In this document: positions 8,597 through 18,529 of the stretch, piece after piece | How the letters are laid out: each line of letters begins with the position of its first letter | Numbering within the stretch: position 1 is the first letter of the stretch | NCBI GenBank assembly: GCA_015061575.1 | Contig: SUWF01000018.1 | Coordinates: 1 to 59,859, forward strand | Source of the DNA: Lentisphaerota bacterium | GTDB lineage: Bacteria > Verrucomicrobiota > Lentisphaeria > Victivallales > Victivallaceae | DNA: 59,859 nucleotides | Direction: 5' to 3' | Notes under the pieces: generated by a model | Seen by the model: the letters and a program-made list of their open reading frames with translations, nothing else | Told to the model about the DNA's origin: nothing | Databases searched by the model: none | Made by a program: the position numbers and the translations under genes

Positions 8597-9337
8597 ATGA
8601 AAAAGAGAAATTTGTTGTTCAGCTGCCTGAGTGGAATATTTATGGTGCTGCTCTGTTCCTGTCAGAGTCACGAATACTATCAGAATCAGGCAGCGGAAAG
8701 CGCCCGGCAATATCTGTTGGAAAATTCTCCGGGGATGCCGCTTATGGAGCAGGAGTATATAAAATTCAACCGGCCATTCTTTCTGGTATCCGAAATCAGC
8801 GGCAGCTACCGCACCGGTCAGGCGCAGGTCTGCATCTGCTGGATGACGCCCGATAATCCGGAAGTATATATGGTCTTTGGCGTCAGCGGTATGCGCATGA
8901 TGGACTGGGCGCCGCAGCGGATCATCCGCAAAAAGTTCCAGCAGCCGGAACGCGCTTATCTGACGGCGGCGGCGCAGGGTGCTGAAGCGCTTATTCAGAA
9001 TCAGTTCGATCTGCTCGATCCGGTCGCCTTGAACCGCATACGCTTTACGCTGCCGGGGGTGTGGAAGTGCAAATTTCCGCTGGATCTGAATCCCGGGAAT
9101 GAGTTGACTGCTGAGGAATTGGCCAAAGCCAGCCAGCTGCCGCGCTATGTGCTGGCCTGGAAACTTGTCCGGGAAAATGAGGTGATCTACGCTATTTACG
9201 GCGGCACGGCGCAGGATGATTCGCTGAATGGCTTCCAGCCCTGTTTCAGCGGGCTGTACAGCGCAGCGCAATTTGAAGCCAACTTGCTGGACAGCAAGCC
9301 GTTGATTTATCCTTTTGCCGGGCCTGAGGCAAAGTAA
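8597..9337 (+). CDS. Hypothetical lipoprotein
   Basis: A 246-aa protein with a signal peptide and lipobox (FMVLLCSCQS, about residues 15-24), so probably anchored in an envelope membrane. I do not recognise the family. The mature part is mixed alpha/beta with several Trp and Cys residues. It lies between lpxB (29 nt upstream) and yicC (24 nt downstream) on the same strand, so it may be in the same transcript. Confidence 0.75.
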   Translation: MKKRNLLFSCLSGIFMVLLCSCQSHEYYQNQAAESARQYLLENSPGMPLMEQEYIKFNRPFFLVSEISGSYRTGQAQVCICWMTPDNPEVYMVFGVSGMRMMDWAPQRIIRKKFQQPERAYLTAAAQGAEALIQNQFDLLDPVALNRIRFTLPGVWKCKFPLDLNPGNELTAEELAKASQLPRYVLAWKLVRENEVIYAIYGGTAQDDSLNGFQPCFSGLYSAAQFEANLLDSKPLIYPFAGPEAK

Positions 9338-9361
9338 CAATATTTATGGAATAAGCTATTT

Positions 9362-10234
9362 ATGAGTATATACAGTATGACCGGATTCGGTTCCGGCAGC
9401 GCAGAAGCCGACGGCAATATCATTTATGCCGAAGTCAGCACCGTCAACCGCAAGCAGTTGGAAATACGTTTTTCGCTGCCGCATGAATTCAGCAGTTTTG
9501 AACATGTTTTGCGCAAGATCGTGCAGGATTCTCTGAGCCGGGGCATGGTGTCGGTGCGCATAAGCTGCAATGCTGCCGGAACCGCCAGCAGCGGCATCAA
9601 CCGGGAGCGGGTGACGGCGTTGATCACAGCGGCCCGCGAGCTGGGCCGGGAATTAGGAGTTGACGGCACTCTGACCATGGCGCAGGTAATGACCATGCCC
9701 GGAGTGTTCAACGACAGCAATACTGAAGTACCAGAAGCGGTAAAATCCGCCACTGAGCAGGCGCTGCAGTCGGCGTTGACCAATTTGAACAATATGCGCC
9801 GTACCGAAGGTGCTGCGCTCAAGGAAGAGTTGACAAACCGGCTGGAACTTTTGGAAGATCTGCGGGAAAAAATTCTGCCCGAAACTGCCAATATCGAACA
9901 GCAGCTCAAGCAGCGTTTGCTGGATAAACTTGCCAGTGCCGATCTGCCGGTGGATATGCAGGATGAGCGCTTCCTCAAAGAAGTTCTTTATTACGCCGAT
10001 AAGGCCGATGTAACTGAGGAGTTGACCCGGTTGAGCAGTCATTTTGTGCAGTTCCGGAATTTCCTCAACGGGCAGGATGGCGGCGGGCGCAGCATGGATT
10101 TTCTGGTGCAGGAAATGTTCCGCGAGATCACCACGCTGGGCAACAAAGCCGGTTCCGGGGCGGTGGCCAATATTGTGGTCAAGTTCAAGACCGAGCTGGA
10201 AAAGATCCGGGAACAGATCCAGAATGTGCAGTAG
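9362..10234 (+). CDS. yicC: YicC family endoribonuclease
   Basis: A 290-aa protein starting MSIYSMTGFGSG, the conserved YicC N-terminus. It ends with the DUF1732 region, with SMDFLVQEMFREITTLGNKA followed by VKFKTELEKIREQIQNVQ. E. coli YicC is reported to be an RNase. It is cytoplasmic with standard length. The gene ends in TAG, direct evidence that the host uses TAG as a stop. It sits 24 nt after the lipoprotein gene and 24 nt before cysE. Confidence 0.94.
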   Translation: MSIYSMTGFGSGSAEADGNIIYAEVSTVNRKQLEIRFSLPHEFSSFEHVLRKIVQDSLSRGMVSVRISCNAAGTASSGINRERVTALITAARELGRELGVDGTLTMAQVMTMPGVFNDSNTEVPEAVKSATEQALQSALTNLNNMRRTEGAALKEELTNRLELLEDLREKILPETANIEQQLKQRLLDKLASADLPVDMQDERFLKEVLYYADKADVTEELTRLSSHFVQFRNFLNGQDGGGRSMDFLVQEMFREITTLGNKAGSGAVANIVVKFKTELEKIREQIQNVQ

Positions 10235-10258
10235 CAGGTTATTTGTGGAGATGGTGTT

Positions 10259-11200
10259 ATGAAAATGTTGTATAAAAAGAACGGCTTTTGCCTGTCCAAA
10301 ACAGAACTTGATGCGCTGACTGCTGAATTATCTCAGAGTTATGCCGACGGCTTTGGCGTCAATGTCGAAGAAGGTGCCAATCTGCCCCGCCGCCGGGAGA
10401 TATTGAGCGTGACCGGAAAGCTTGAAGAATTGCTTTTTCCCGGCTTTGATGGCGAAGAACGTTTCCGGCTCGATACGGTATCTTATCACACCGGCAAATT
10501 GATCGATGCCGTTTACAGCGAGCTTTGCAATTTAACGGTGCGCTGCTTTTGCTATATGTGCAAAAAACAGCATAAGTCCCACGATTGCAATACCGAAGAA
10601 CGCAGCCGCCAGGCAGTTATGGCATTGCTGAAAGCGCTGCCGGAACTGCGCAGCATTGCCCGCAGCGATATCGAAGCAGCTTACGCCGGGGACCCTGCTG
10701 CCCGCAGCATGGACGAAATCATCATCAGTTATCCGGCGGTCAAAGCTATCGAGATCCAGCGCATGGCGCATGTGCTTTACAAGCACGAAGTACCCTTTAT
10801 CCCCCGCATGATGACCGAATACGCCCACAGCATAACCGGTATTGACATCAATCCGGGAGCGGAGATCGGGCGGGGATTTTTCATCGACCACGGCACCGGG
10901 GTGGTGATTGGCGAAACCGCCCGGATCGGCAACAATGTGCGGCTCTATCAGGGCGTTACGCTGGGGGCGCTTTCGTTCCCCAAAGATTCCTGTGGTATGC
11001 TGGTCAAAGGTTTGCGGCGGCATCCGACGATCGAAGACGACGTAACTATTTACGCCAACGCCACGGTTTTGGGCGATGTGACCATCGGCAAAGGCTCGGT
11101 TTTGGGCGGTAACGTGTGGGTGACGGATAATCTGCCGCCCGGCACCAAAGTAGTGGCGTCGGCCGAAAACCTTATCCGCTACCGGCAGGAAAAAAACTGA
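10259..11200 (+). CDS. cysE: Serine O-acetyltransferase
   Basis: A 313-aa protein that acetylates L-serine with acetyl-CoA in cysteine synthesis. The last 130 residues are the left-handed beta-helix: DINPGAEIGRGFFIDHGTG, VVIGETARIG, then YANATVLGDVTIGKGSVLGG. The active-site His is in FFIDHGTG. The long N-terminal alpha-helical part resembles the EpsC/long SAT subgroup. The start follows a GGAG site. It lies 10 nt before the yggS-like gene, so both are probably one transcript. Confidence 0.94.
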   Translation: MKMLYKKNGFCLSKTELDALTAELSQSYADGFGVNVEEGANLPRRREILSVTGKLEELLFPGFDGEERFRLDTVSYHTGKLIDAVYSELCNLTVRCFCYMCKKQHKSHDCNTEERSRQAVMALLKALPELRSIARSDIEAAYAGDPAARSMDEIIISYPAVKAIEIQRMAHVLYKHEVPFIPRMMTEYAHSITGIDINPGAEIGRGFFIDHGTGVVIGETARIGNNVRLYQGVTLGALSFPKDSCGMLVKGLRRHPTIEDDVTIYANATVLGDVTIGKGSVLGGNVWVTDNLPPGTKVVASAENLIRYRQEKN

Positions 11201-11210
11201 GGAGTAAGCC

Positions 11211-11900
11211 ATGACCACTTTTGCAGAAGAATATCAAAAACTGCAAAACGAAGTGCGGGAACTGCTGACCAATCTGGGCCGTCCGGCGGATTCAGTAAAG
11301 ATATTGGCGGTCAGCAAGACCTTTCCGGCATCGGCGATCCGGGAAGCCTACGATTGCGGAGTGCGGATGTTCGGCGAAAACAAGATCCAGGAGTTATCGG
11401 TCAAAGCCGAAAGTCTGCCTGCTGATATTGAGTGGCATTTTATCGGCCATCTGCAGAGCAATAAAGCAGCCAAAGCTGTGCAGTACGCTCAGTGGATACA
11501 CTCGGTCGATTCGGTAAAGCTGCTGCAGAAACTCGACCGCATTGCCGGTGAATTGAACAAAAAACCGCATATATTGCTGGAAGTAAATTCCGGCGAAGCA
11601 GCCAAATCCGGTGTGGATTATGATCAAATCGATGAACTGGCCCGGGCGGCGGCAGCGGCCGAAAATCTGCAGTGGTCGGGGTTGATGACCATGGCGCCGC
11701 TGTGCGATGATCCGGCGGTGTGGAAAGCGGCTTTTGAACGACTCGCTCAAACCCGTGACCGGCTGGAGCAGACCTGGCAGCGGAAATTACCGGAGTTATC
11801 CATGGGTATGACCGGGGATTTTGCCGAAGCCATCCAGGCCGGTTCAACGCTTATACGCATTGGCAGCCGACTGTTCGGCAACCGCAATTACGCTCAATAA
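11211..11900 (+). CDS. yggS: YggS/PROSC family pyridoxal-phosphate homeostasis protein
   Basis: A 229-aa single-domain alanine-racemase-like TIM barrel. It has ILAVSKTFPASAIREAY with the PLP lysine (about residue 30), FGENKIQEL, WHFIGHLQSNKAAK and LSMGMTGDFAEAI, all family hallmarks. The family controls the free PLP pool and has no known enzymatic reaction. It starts after a GAGGAG site right behind cysE. Confidence 0.95.
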   Translation: MTTFAEEYQKLQNEVRELLTNLGRPADSVKILAVSKTFPASAIREAYDCGVRMFGENKIQELSVKAESLPADIEWHFIGHLQSNKAAKAVQYAQWIHSVDSVKLLQKLDRIAGELNKKPHILLEVNSGEAAKSGVDYDQIDELARAAAAAENLQWSGLMTMAPLCDDPAVWKAAFERLAQTRDRLEQTWQRKLPELSMGMTGDFAEAIQAGSTLIRIGSRLFGNRNYAQ

Positions 11901-11916
11901 ACAGGAAAAACGTACC

Positions 11917-12966
11917 ATGCCAGAAACGTCAGAAAATGCTATCCTGATCGATGCTTACTCGCAGATATTCCGGGTTTTTTATGCGATCATGCACTTGAGC
12001 AATCAGGCCGGGTTCCCGACCAACGCTTTGCTGGGTTTTGCCCGGCTGCTGCTGCAGCTGGAAAAGTCCTACTCGCCCACCCGGGGCTGTATGTTTTTTG
12101 ACTGCGGCAAACCGGCGTTCCGGCTGGAGCTGGCCCCCGGCTACAAATCCAACCGCCCGCCGATGCCCGAAGATTTGGTCAAACAAATGCCGCTGCTGCG
12201 CAAGTTGGCTGGAATGTTTGGCTGGAACGTGTGCGAATGCAGTAATTACGAAGCGGACGATCTGATCGGGGCGGCAGTCAAAAGTTTTCCGCAGCAGAAG
12301 TTCGGGATCATCAGTTCCGACAAGGACTTGGCACAGTTGATCGATGAACACGCTTTTATGCTCATACCTGCCCGCAGCGGCGGCGGGTTTGAAAAGCGCG
12401 GCATTGAAGAAACGCAGAGTAAATTTTCGGTATCGCCGGCGCAGATGATCGATTATCTTTCGCTGCTGGGCGATAATTCTGACGTGATCGAAGGCGTACC
12501 GGGCATCGGGCCCAAAACTGCCGCCAATATCTTGCAGCAGTGCAATTCGCTGGCGGAATTTTTTGCCGAGCCCGCCCGGATAAGCAATGTTAAATTGCAA
12601 GCCAAACTGCTGGAATCCCGGGAGCTGCTGGAGCGCAACCGCAAGCTTATAACTTTGTGTACCCGGTGGCCGGAAGAAACTTTGGGCCCGGCGGATAAAT
12701 GGCTGCAGAAGCGGTCGCCGGATTGGGCAAAAATTGCTGAATTTGCCCATGAATATGAGCTTAAAAGTATTCTTAAAGAGCTGCCCGCAGAGTTTCAGAA
12801 TATTGCCGCAGCTGCCGTGCCGCAAGCGCCAGCTGCTGAAAGTAAGCCAGCTGCCGGGAGCAGCGCCGCCGATGATTTGTTCAGCTGGAGTCAGGAGCAG
12901 CAAACCGCTGCCGGAACGGTTGAACAGACGGAAAAAAAACTGCCGGTGCAGGATTCACTTTTTTAA
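11917..12966 (+). CDS. Stand-alone 5'-3' exonuclease (Pol I N-terminal type)
   Basis: A 349-aa flap-type nuclease without a polymerase domain. The 5'-nuclease half shows LIDAYSQIFRVFYAI, NYEADDLIGA, IISSDKDLAQLI and the helix-hairpin-helix EGVPGIGPKTAANILQQ (about 189-205). Acidic residues in the first three blocks bind metals. It would act on 5' flaps or RNA primers. The last 70 residues are Ala/Pro/Glu-rich and end in QDSLF, which loosely resembles a beta-clamp-binding peptide (inference). The ATG at 11917 was chosen because of the AGGAAA site and the family N-terminus. Confidence 0.88.
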   Translation: MPETSENAILIDAYSQIFRVFYAIMHLSNQAGFPTNALLGFARLLLQLEKSYSPTRGCMFFDCGKPAFRLELAPGYKSNRPPMPEDLVKQMPLLRKLAGMFGWNVCECSNYEADDLIGAAVKSFPQQKFGIISSDKDLAQLIDEHAFMLIPARSGGGFEKRGIEETQSKFSVSPAQMIDYLSLLGDNSDVIEGVPGIGPKTAANILQQCNSLAEFFAEPARISNVKLQAKLLESRELLERNRKLITLCTRWPEETLGPADKWLQKRSPDWAKIAEFAHEYELKSILKELPAEFQNIAAAAVPQAPAAESKPAAGSSAADDLFSWSQEQQTAAGTVEQTEKKLPVQDSLF

Positions 12967-12978
12967 TGGAGCAGATGT

Positions 12979-13878
12979 ATGCCGGATCTCAGTACCATTG
13001 CGATTGAAAAACAGCGCCATCCAACACTTTCGGCCGAAAGTCCTTTCAACATCGATTACATGTATGTAAAGCAGCCGACAGCCGAATATTCCGGCGATAT
13101 ACATTACGCTTTGCAGCTGGGGATCAATCTGACCGGTGCCACCGAAATCGTTTACGATGATTACTCCCGGGTCTGCCGCCCCGGCGACTGCTGGTGGACT
13201 ATGTGCTGGGAACCCCACGCCTGCCGGGTATTGGAAAAACGCAGTTTTACCGTAGCCGTGAATCTGGAAATGAACTCGTTAGGCTCGGTCGATCCCTTTG
13301 GCGGCTGTCATTGGCTGCTGCCGTTTACGCTGCCGCCGGCGGAACGCTATGTGCCGCTGAATGATGAAGAACGGCAGAAATTTCTGGATGCCGGGCGCAA
13401 GCTTTTTCACTGGAACCACCGGCGCAACGCCTATTGGCGGCAAAAGAGCTGGCTGCTGATCAACGATCTGCTGCTTACAGCTATAAGCAAACTCAATCGT
13501 CACCGTCCTGCCGGAGTGGAACAGGCATTGGCTTCCAGCGATAAATTTGCCCGGCTGCGTCCGGCGATCGAATTGGCCAGTACTTGCGGGAATGAACCGG
13601 TGACGCTGGCCCGGGCCGCCAAGGCCTGTTCGTTGAGTGCCAGCCGGTTCAGTGAATTGTTCCGGGAGGCGTTGGGCAGCAGTTTCGGACAATTTGCAGC
13701 CCGGGCCCGGCTGAGTCAGGCCGCCCGGGATATTGCCACATCCAGCATGGCAGTCGAAGAGGTGGCCGCCAAATGGGGATTTTTTGACAGCAGTCACTTC
13801 TGCCACTCGTTCAAAAAGATCTATCAGTGTTCGCCTACGGAGTTCCGCAAGCGGCGCAATGAATCCACAGTTATCTGA
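12979..13878 (+). CDS. AraC family transcriptional regulator
   Basis: A 299-aa protein with an N-terminal cupin-like sensor (Trp/His/Cys-rich region near residues 70-85) and a C-terminal AraC HTH pair. The second HTH shows [20 protein letters not shown] followed by SPTEFRKRR. It lies 17 nt before a pseudopilin gene on the same strand, so it may share its transcript. The ligand is unknown. Confidence 0.84.
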   Translation: MPDLSTIAIEKQRHPTLSAESPFNIDYMYVKQPTAEYSGDIHYALQLGINLTGATEIVYDDYSRVCRPGDCWWTMCWEPHACRVLEKRSFTVAVNLEMNSLGSVDPFGGCHWLLPFTLPPAERYVPLNDEERQKFLDAGRKLFHWNHRRNAYWRQKSWLLINDLLLTAISKLNRHRPAGVEQALASSDKFARLRPAIELASTCGNEPVTLARAAKACSLSASRFSELFREALGSSFGQFAARARLSQAARDIATSSMAVEEVAAKWGFFDSSHFCHSFKKIYQCSPTEFRKRRNESTVI

Positions 13879-13895
13879 CCCAGGGAGGTGGTATT

Positions 13896-14576
13896 ATGAA
13901 AAAAAGTCAGCAGTTTTATTACCTGAAAAAAAGCCTAACTCACTCAGTGTTCACGCTGATCGAACTGTTGGTTGTAATTGCTATTATTGCTATTTTAGCA
14001 GCGATGCTGCTGCCGGCTTTGAGCGAGGCCCGCAATACTGCCGTAGCGATCAACTGCGTAAGCAATATGCGTCAGATCGGGCTGGCCACCAATCTTTATG
14101 CAGACGAAAACAAGAATTTTTTTCCCATTGCCGACATGGCCCCCCGTTGGGGCGAAGATGTTGGCTGGGCCAATTTGCTGCGCATATCGCAGAACACGCC
14201 CAAAAACGTTTTTATCTGTCCCCGGGAAGATAAGCGGGAATTTTCTTACTCCATAAATTACCGGGAGCCGTTTCAGCGGGCCGGAGATAAATTTGCCAGC
14301 TGGAACCGGGTGTTTCTGGATCGGACGATCGCCGGAGCTTCCAATATAATATTGGTCGAAGAAAGCGATACCAACATGTTTGAAGTCACCGATTGCGATC
14401 AGGATAACTACTCGCAGGATACTGAACCCAAAGATCCCAACCGTCACAATGGCTTTGCCGTGGTTTTTGGCGATGGTCACGCAGAGCGGCTCAAAAAATA
14501 TGACTTCGATAAAATAACTTACTATTCCGACCGCTTTTCGCACTGGCTGGAAAGCAATCCCTATGGCCGCCAGTAG
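13896..14576 (+). CDS. Secreted pseudopilin (prepilin-type N-terminal domain, DUF1559-like)
   Basis: A 226-aa protein with a class III signal: [20 protein letters not shown] starts at about residue 20 and is cut by a prepilin peptidase. A soluble domain follows, with the H-x9-DG motif near the C-terminus ([12 protein letters not shown]). Such proteins are hugely amplified in Lentisphaerota and Planctomycetota. A strong AGGGAGG site precedes the ATG. The gene ends in TAG, confirming the host stop. Its FTLIELLVV codons closely resemble the element's attB site. Confidence 0.9.
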   Translation: MKKSQQFYYLKKSLTHSVFTLIELLVVIAIIAILAAMLLPALSEARNTAVAINCVSNMRQIGLATNLYADENKNFFPIADMAPRWGEDVGWANLLRISQNTPKNVFICPREDKREFSYSINYREPFQRAGDKFASWNRVFLDRTIAGASNIILVEESDTNMFEVTDCDQDNYSQDTEPKDPNRHNGFAVVFGDGHAERLKKYDFDKITYYSDRFSHWLESNPYGRQ

Positions 14577-14599
14577 GTTGCGTACTTTTTGCTTGGCTT

Positions 14600-17500
14600 A
14601 TGAACGAAACTTTTACCGTAAAACAACTCCGCATTGAACTGGAAAAACTTTTGCGCCATGCCCGTTTGAGCGACAGTGTGCGGCTCAAGCGGGAGTGGAA
14701 TCAGCTGGGCTTGCGGGAGTTGCCGCCGGAAAGTACCCTGCCGGATGCTTTGAATATCAGCGTAAAGCGTTTGCTGGAGCGGGCAAAAAAAGCTGCGGAG
14801 CGTTCGCTGGAAGCGTTGGCCGGAAAGCTGCAGCTTGATCTTCCGGAAGAACTGCCGATTGCCACTCGCCAGCAGGAAATAGTGGAACTTATTAAGAATC
14901 ACCAGGTTTTGATCGTCGCCGGGGCTACCGGCAGCGGCAAGACCACGCAGTTGCCCAAGCTGGCATTGGCGGCCGGATGCGGCCGTTTGGGGCGTATAGG
15001 CTGCACGCAGCCCCGGCGGCTGGCGGCATCGTCGCTGGCCCGGCGGGCGGCACAGGAAATGCAAGCAGAGTTCGGCTGCGAAGTCGGCTACAAAGTGCGT
15101 TTTGATGATCACACCTCCGAAAACACCGTAGTCAAGTTCATGACCGACGGCATTTTGCTGGCCGAAACCCGGGATGATCCGGATCTGCTGCAGTATGACT
15201 GTATTATGCTTGACGAAGTACACGAGCGTTCGCTGAATATCGACTTTCTGCTGGGCTATCTCAAGCGGCTGCTGAAAAGACGGCGCAATCTGAAAGTGAT
15301 CATATCTTCGGCCACGCTGGAATCAGCTCAGCTGTCGGAATTTTTTGATCAGGCGCCGTTTCTGGAAATAGCCGGGCGCACTTATCCAATCGAAGACTAC
15401 TATATGGAGCCATATAAGGATGAGGAATTAAGCGAGCATGTGGCCCGGGCCGTGGAGTTTATTACCGAACTTGATCCGTGGGGCGATATATTGGTTTTTC
15501 TGCCCGGCGAACGGGAGATCCGCGATGCCAACGAGCTGCTGACCGGCCGCCGCTATAAACATACTGAACTGCTGCCGTTGTTCGGCCGTTTGAGTGCCGC
15601 CGAACAGAACCGGATCTTCAGCCGGGGACAGCAGCGGCGGATCGTGCTGGCGACCAACGTGGCCGAAACATCTTTGACCATTCCCGGCATCAAATACGTT
15701 ATCGACAGCGGTCTGGTGCGGCTGGCCCGCTACAATCCCCGCACCCGGATCCAGGAATTGCAGGTGGAATTCATTGCCCAGGCCAGTATGCGGCAGCGGC
15801 GGGGACGCTGCGGCCGTCTGGAAGATGGTATTTGTGTGCATCTTTACAGCGAAGATGACGCTGCCCGGGCCGTTGCTTATACGGATCCTGAAATCAAACG
15901 CTCCTCGCTGGCGGGCGTCATTTTGCAGATGGCGTCGCTCAAGCTGGGCAGGATCGATACTTTTCCGCTGGTGGATCCGCCCGCTCCGGCGTTGATCCGT
16001 GATGGCTACCGCACGCTGGAGGATCTGGGGGCCATCGACAGCAGCGGCAGATTGACTGCCTGCGGCTGGACTTTGAGCAGTCTGCCGCTGGATCCGCAGC
16101 TGGGCAAGATGCTGGATACTGCTGCCCGGCACAAGGTATTGCGGCAGATCATTGTGATCGCCGCCTTTTTGAGCATACCTGACCCCCGGGAGCGGCCATT
16201 TGAAAAAACTCAGGCCGCCGATACGGCCCACAAGCAGTTTGCCAGCGAAAAATCCGATTTCTGCGCTGCATTGAATTTGTATGAAGCTCTGGAAAAAGTC
16301 TACCAGCAAAATTCCAGTAATTCTGCGCTGCGCCGTTTTGCGCTCAGCAATTTTCTCAACTACCGCCGGGTGCGGGAGTGGCGCAATCTGGTGGAAGATT
16401 TAAGCAATATGGCTTTGGAGCACTCCTGGGAGGATGTTTTGAGCGAGGCACCTCTTCTGGAGTTCAATTACGACACACTGCACCAGACATTGCTGGCCGG
16501 TCTGCCCCGGCAGCTGGGCTGTTTTGACCGGGAACAGAAGAACTTTTTTGATATGTCCGGCAAGCGGTTCAAGATCTTTCCGGGTTCCGGATTGGCCAAA
16601 CGCAAAAGCAATCCGCCGTGGCTGCTGAGCTTTGCGCTGGTGGAAACCAGTCAGGTCTTTGCCCGCTGCTGTGCCGAGGCCAAACCGGAGTGGCTGCTGA
16701 GCGTTGCGCCGCATCTTTGCACACCGGTATATGATCAGGCGCATTATTCGCCGCAGTCGGGCTTTGTATCGGCCCGGGAGCGGATAACTTGCGGCCGTTT
16801 GCTTATCCATCCGGGGCGGCAGCGGCACTACGGGCCGGTGGCTCCGGCGGAATCAAGGAAGATATTCATCCGGGAAGCACTGCTGGGCAATCAGCTGGAT
16901 GAACACGCAATAAAAGGGGTCAGGTGGCTGGAAAAATATTTGCAAAGTGCCCGCAAAGTACGCAAATTTGAACTCAAGACCCGGCGGCCGGAAATGCTTT
17001 TTGACGAGGAAGCGTTGAATGAGTTTTTTCTGCGGGAACTGCCGGAAAATTTTTACAGTGTGCAGGAAATAAAAAACCACTGGAAACGCTTTCACCGCTC
17101 CTTTGACGTACCTGAATCGCTGTTGTGGCAGCGGGAACTGCTGCCGGATGACCCGGAAGGGGATTATCCGGACGAGTTGACCTTCTGCAACGTGACTTTT
17201 CCGCTGGAATACACCTTTGCCCCCGGCGAGGAACGTGACGGCATAACGTTGATCGCCGATGAAGAATCAGTTAAACTGCTGCCGGAGTGGGCGTTGGAAG
17301 CATTGGTGCCGGGGTTCCTGCCGGAAAAACTGGAGTTTTATCTCAAGAGCCTGCCCCGCAAAGAGCGGCAGAAGATCGCCCCCATGCACGATTTTATCCG
17401 GCAATTTACTGTCAGCTGGAAAAACGGAACCATTTTCAACGGCCGTTCGCTGGGCGAAGCACTGGCCGACGAGTTGAGCAAAGTCGGCGTAACGGTCAAC

Positions 17501-18529
17501 AGCAATGCGTTTGCCGATGTGCCGATGCCGGAGTTTTTGAAAATGAAACTGCTGATAATCGATGCCGACGGCCGGGAGATCGAGTATCTGGATGCGGTGC
17601 CGATTCTGGAACGCAGCGGTTCCAAAGTCAGTGCTGCGCTGCCTGCAGCCGGCAATTATACGGCCCCGCCCGACAAGACTTTTCCGCAAGTACCGTCGCT
17701 GCCGGAAAGCATCCAGCTGACCGGCAAATCTGACGAAATGGCTTATCCGGCCCTTTTTGCCGACAGCGATGGCTTGGTGGGCGCTGCGGTTTATTTGAAG
17801 TCGGCCGAAGCCCGTTTCCGCCACGATCAGGGTTTGTGCGCGCTTTTGAAGCTGCAGCTGCCGGGATTGTTTACAGCCATAAGGCGGGATTTCAAGCTGC
17901 CAGCGCAGGATGAAAAACTCTTTTTCAAAGCCAGCAGCGAACATCTGAACTTTAATTGGAAGGATCAGCTGCTGGATTCCGCCATTCTCAAAGCACTCGG
18001 CAGTGCCGATGAACGCTGGCAGATCCGCAGCAAAGCTCAATTCGACCACGCCCGGGAAGCGGCCCGGAGCCGTTTTGCCCGCTGCGGAGAAGAACTTTTT
18101 GATACTTTGCAGAATTTATTTGCCGCCGCCGGCCGGGTCAAACTTCTGCTGAAAAAGCTGCCGTCAACTCATCCGGCAGTGCATGACGTGCAGCGGCAGC
18201 TGGAGTTCTACTTCCGGCCCGGCTTCATGCGCTACAGCATGTGGCACGAGCGTTACCAACGCTATTTGCGGGGCTTGGAGCTGCGGCTGCAGCGCACCAT
18301 TGCCAATCCCCGGCAGGACAGCAGCAAATTTGAAAATCTGGAACCTTTTGTGGAAAAGTTCTTTCTGGCGTGCGCCAACTGTCCGGAGCTGGCGCTGGCT
18401 CCGGCACTCTATGAATTTGCGCTGCTGCTGGAAGAAATGCGCCTGTCAGTATTTGCGCCGGAAGTCCGCACCCTGCAGAAAGTTTCGCAGAACATCCTGC
18501 AAAAGAGCTGGGACGAACTGCGCTACTGA
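14600..18529 (+). CDS. hrpA: ATP-dependent RNA helicase HrpA (DEAH box)
   Basis: A 1309-aa cytoplasmic DEAH/RHA helicase. Walker A is GATGSGKTTQLPKL (about residue 111), motif II is DEVH in LDEVHERSLNIDFLLGYL (about 204), motif III is SSATLES, and motif VI is QRRGRCGR. The ratchet/OB domains and the long C-terminal DUF3418 of HrpA follow. E. coli HrpA rescues stalled ribosomes. Length and order match the family. The gene ends exactly where the convergent heparinase-like gene ends (18529/18530), leaving no intergenic base. Confidence 0.95.
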   Translation: MNETFTVKQLRIELEKLLRHARLSDSVRLKREWNQLGLRELPPESTLPDALNISVKRLLERAKKAAERSLEALAGKLQLDLPEELPIATRQQEIVELIKNHQVLIVAGATGSGKTTQLPKLALAAGCGRLGRIGCTQPRRLAASSLARRAAQEMQAEFGCEVGYKVRFDDHTSENTVVKFMTDGILLAETRDDPDLLQYDCIMLDEVHERSLNIDFLLGYLKRLLKRRRNLKVIISSATLESAQLSEFFDQAPFLEIAGRTYPIEDYYMEPYKDEELSEHVARAVEFITELDPWGDILVFLPGEREIRDANELLTGRRYKHTELLPLFGRLSAAEQNRIFSRGQQRRIVLATNVAETSLTIPGIKYVIDSGLVRLARYNPRTRIQELQVEFIAQASMRQRRGRCGRLEDGICVHLYSEDDAARAVAYTDPEIKRSSLAGVILQMASLKLGRIDTFPLVDPPAPALIRDGYRTLEDLGAIDSSGRLTACGWTLSSLPLDPQLGKMLDTAARHKVLRQIIVIAAFLSIPDPRERPFEKTQAADTAHKQFASEKSDFCAALNLYEALEKVYQQNSSNSALRRFALSNFLNYRRVREWRNLVEDLSNMALEHSWEDVLSEAPLLEFNYDTLHQTLLAGLPRQLGCFDREQKNFFDMSGKRFKIFPGSGLAKRKSNPPWLLSFALVETSQVFARCCAEAKPEWLLSVAPHLCTPVYDQAHYSPQSGFVSARERITCGRLLIHPGRQRHYGPVAPAESRKIFIREALLGNQLDEHAIKGVRWLEKYLQSARKVRKFELKTRRPEMLFDEEALNEFFLRELPENFYSVQEIKNHWKRFHRSFDVPESLLWQRELLPDDPEGDYPDELTFCNVTFPLEYTFAPGEERDGITLIADEESVKLLPEWALEALVPGFLPEKLEFYLKSLPRKERQKIAPMHDFIRQFTVSWKNGTIFNGRSLGEALADELSKVGVTVNSNAFADVPMPEFLKMKLLIIDADGREIEYLDAVPILERSGSKVSAALPAAGNYTAPPDKTFPQVPSLPESIQLTGKSDEMAYPALFADSDGLVGAAVYLKSAEARFRHDQGLCALLKLQLPGLFTAIRRDFKLPAQDEKLFFKASSEHLNFNWKDQLLDSAILKALGSADERWQIRSKAQFDHAREAARSRFARCGEELFDTLQNLFAAAGRVKLLLKKLPSTHPAVHDVQRQLEFYFRPGFMRYSMWHERYQRYLRGLELRLQRTIANPRQDSSKFENLEPFVEKFFLACANCPELALAPALYEFALLLEEMRLSVFAPEVRTLQKVSQNILQKSWDELRY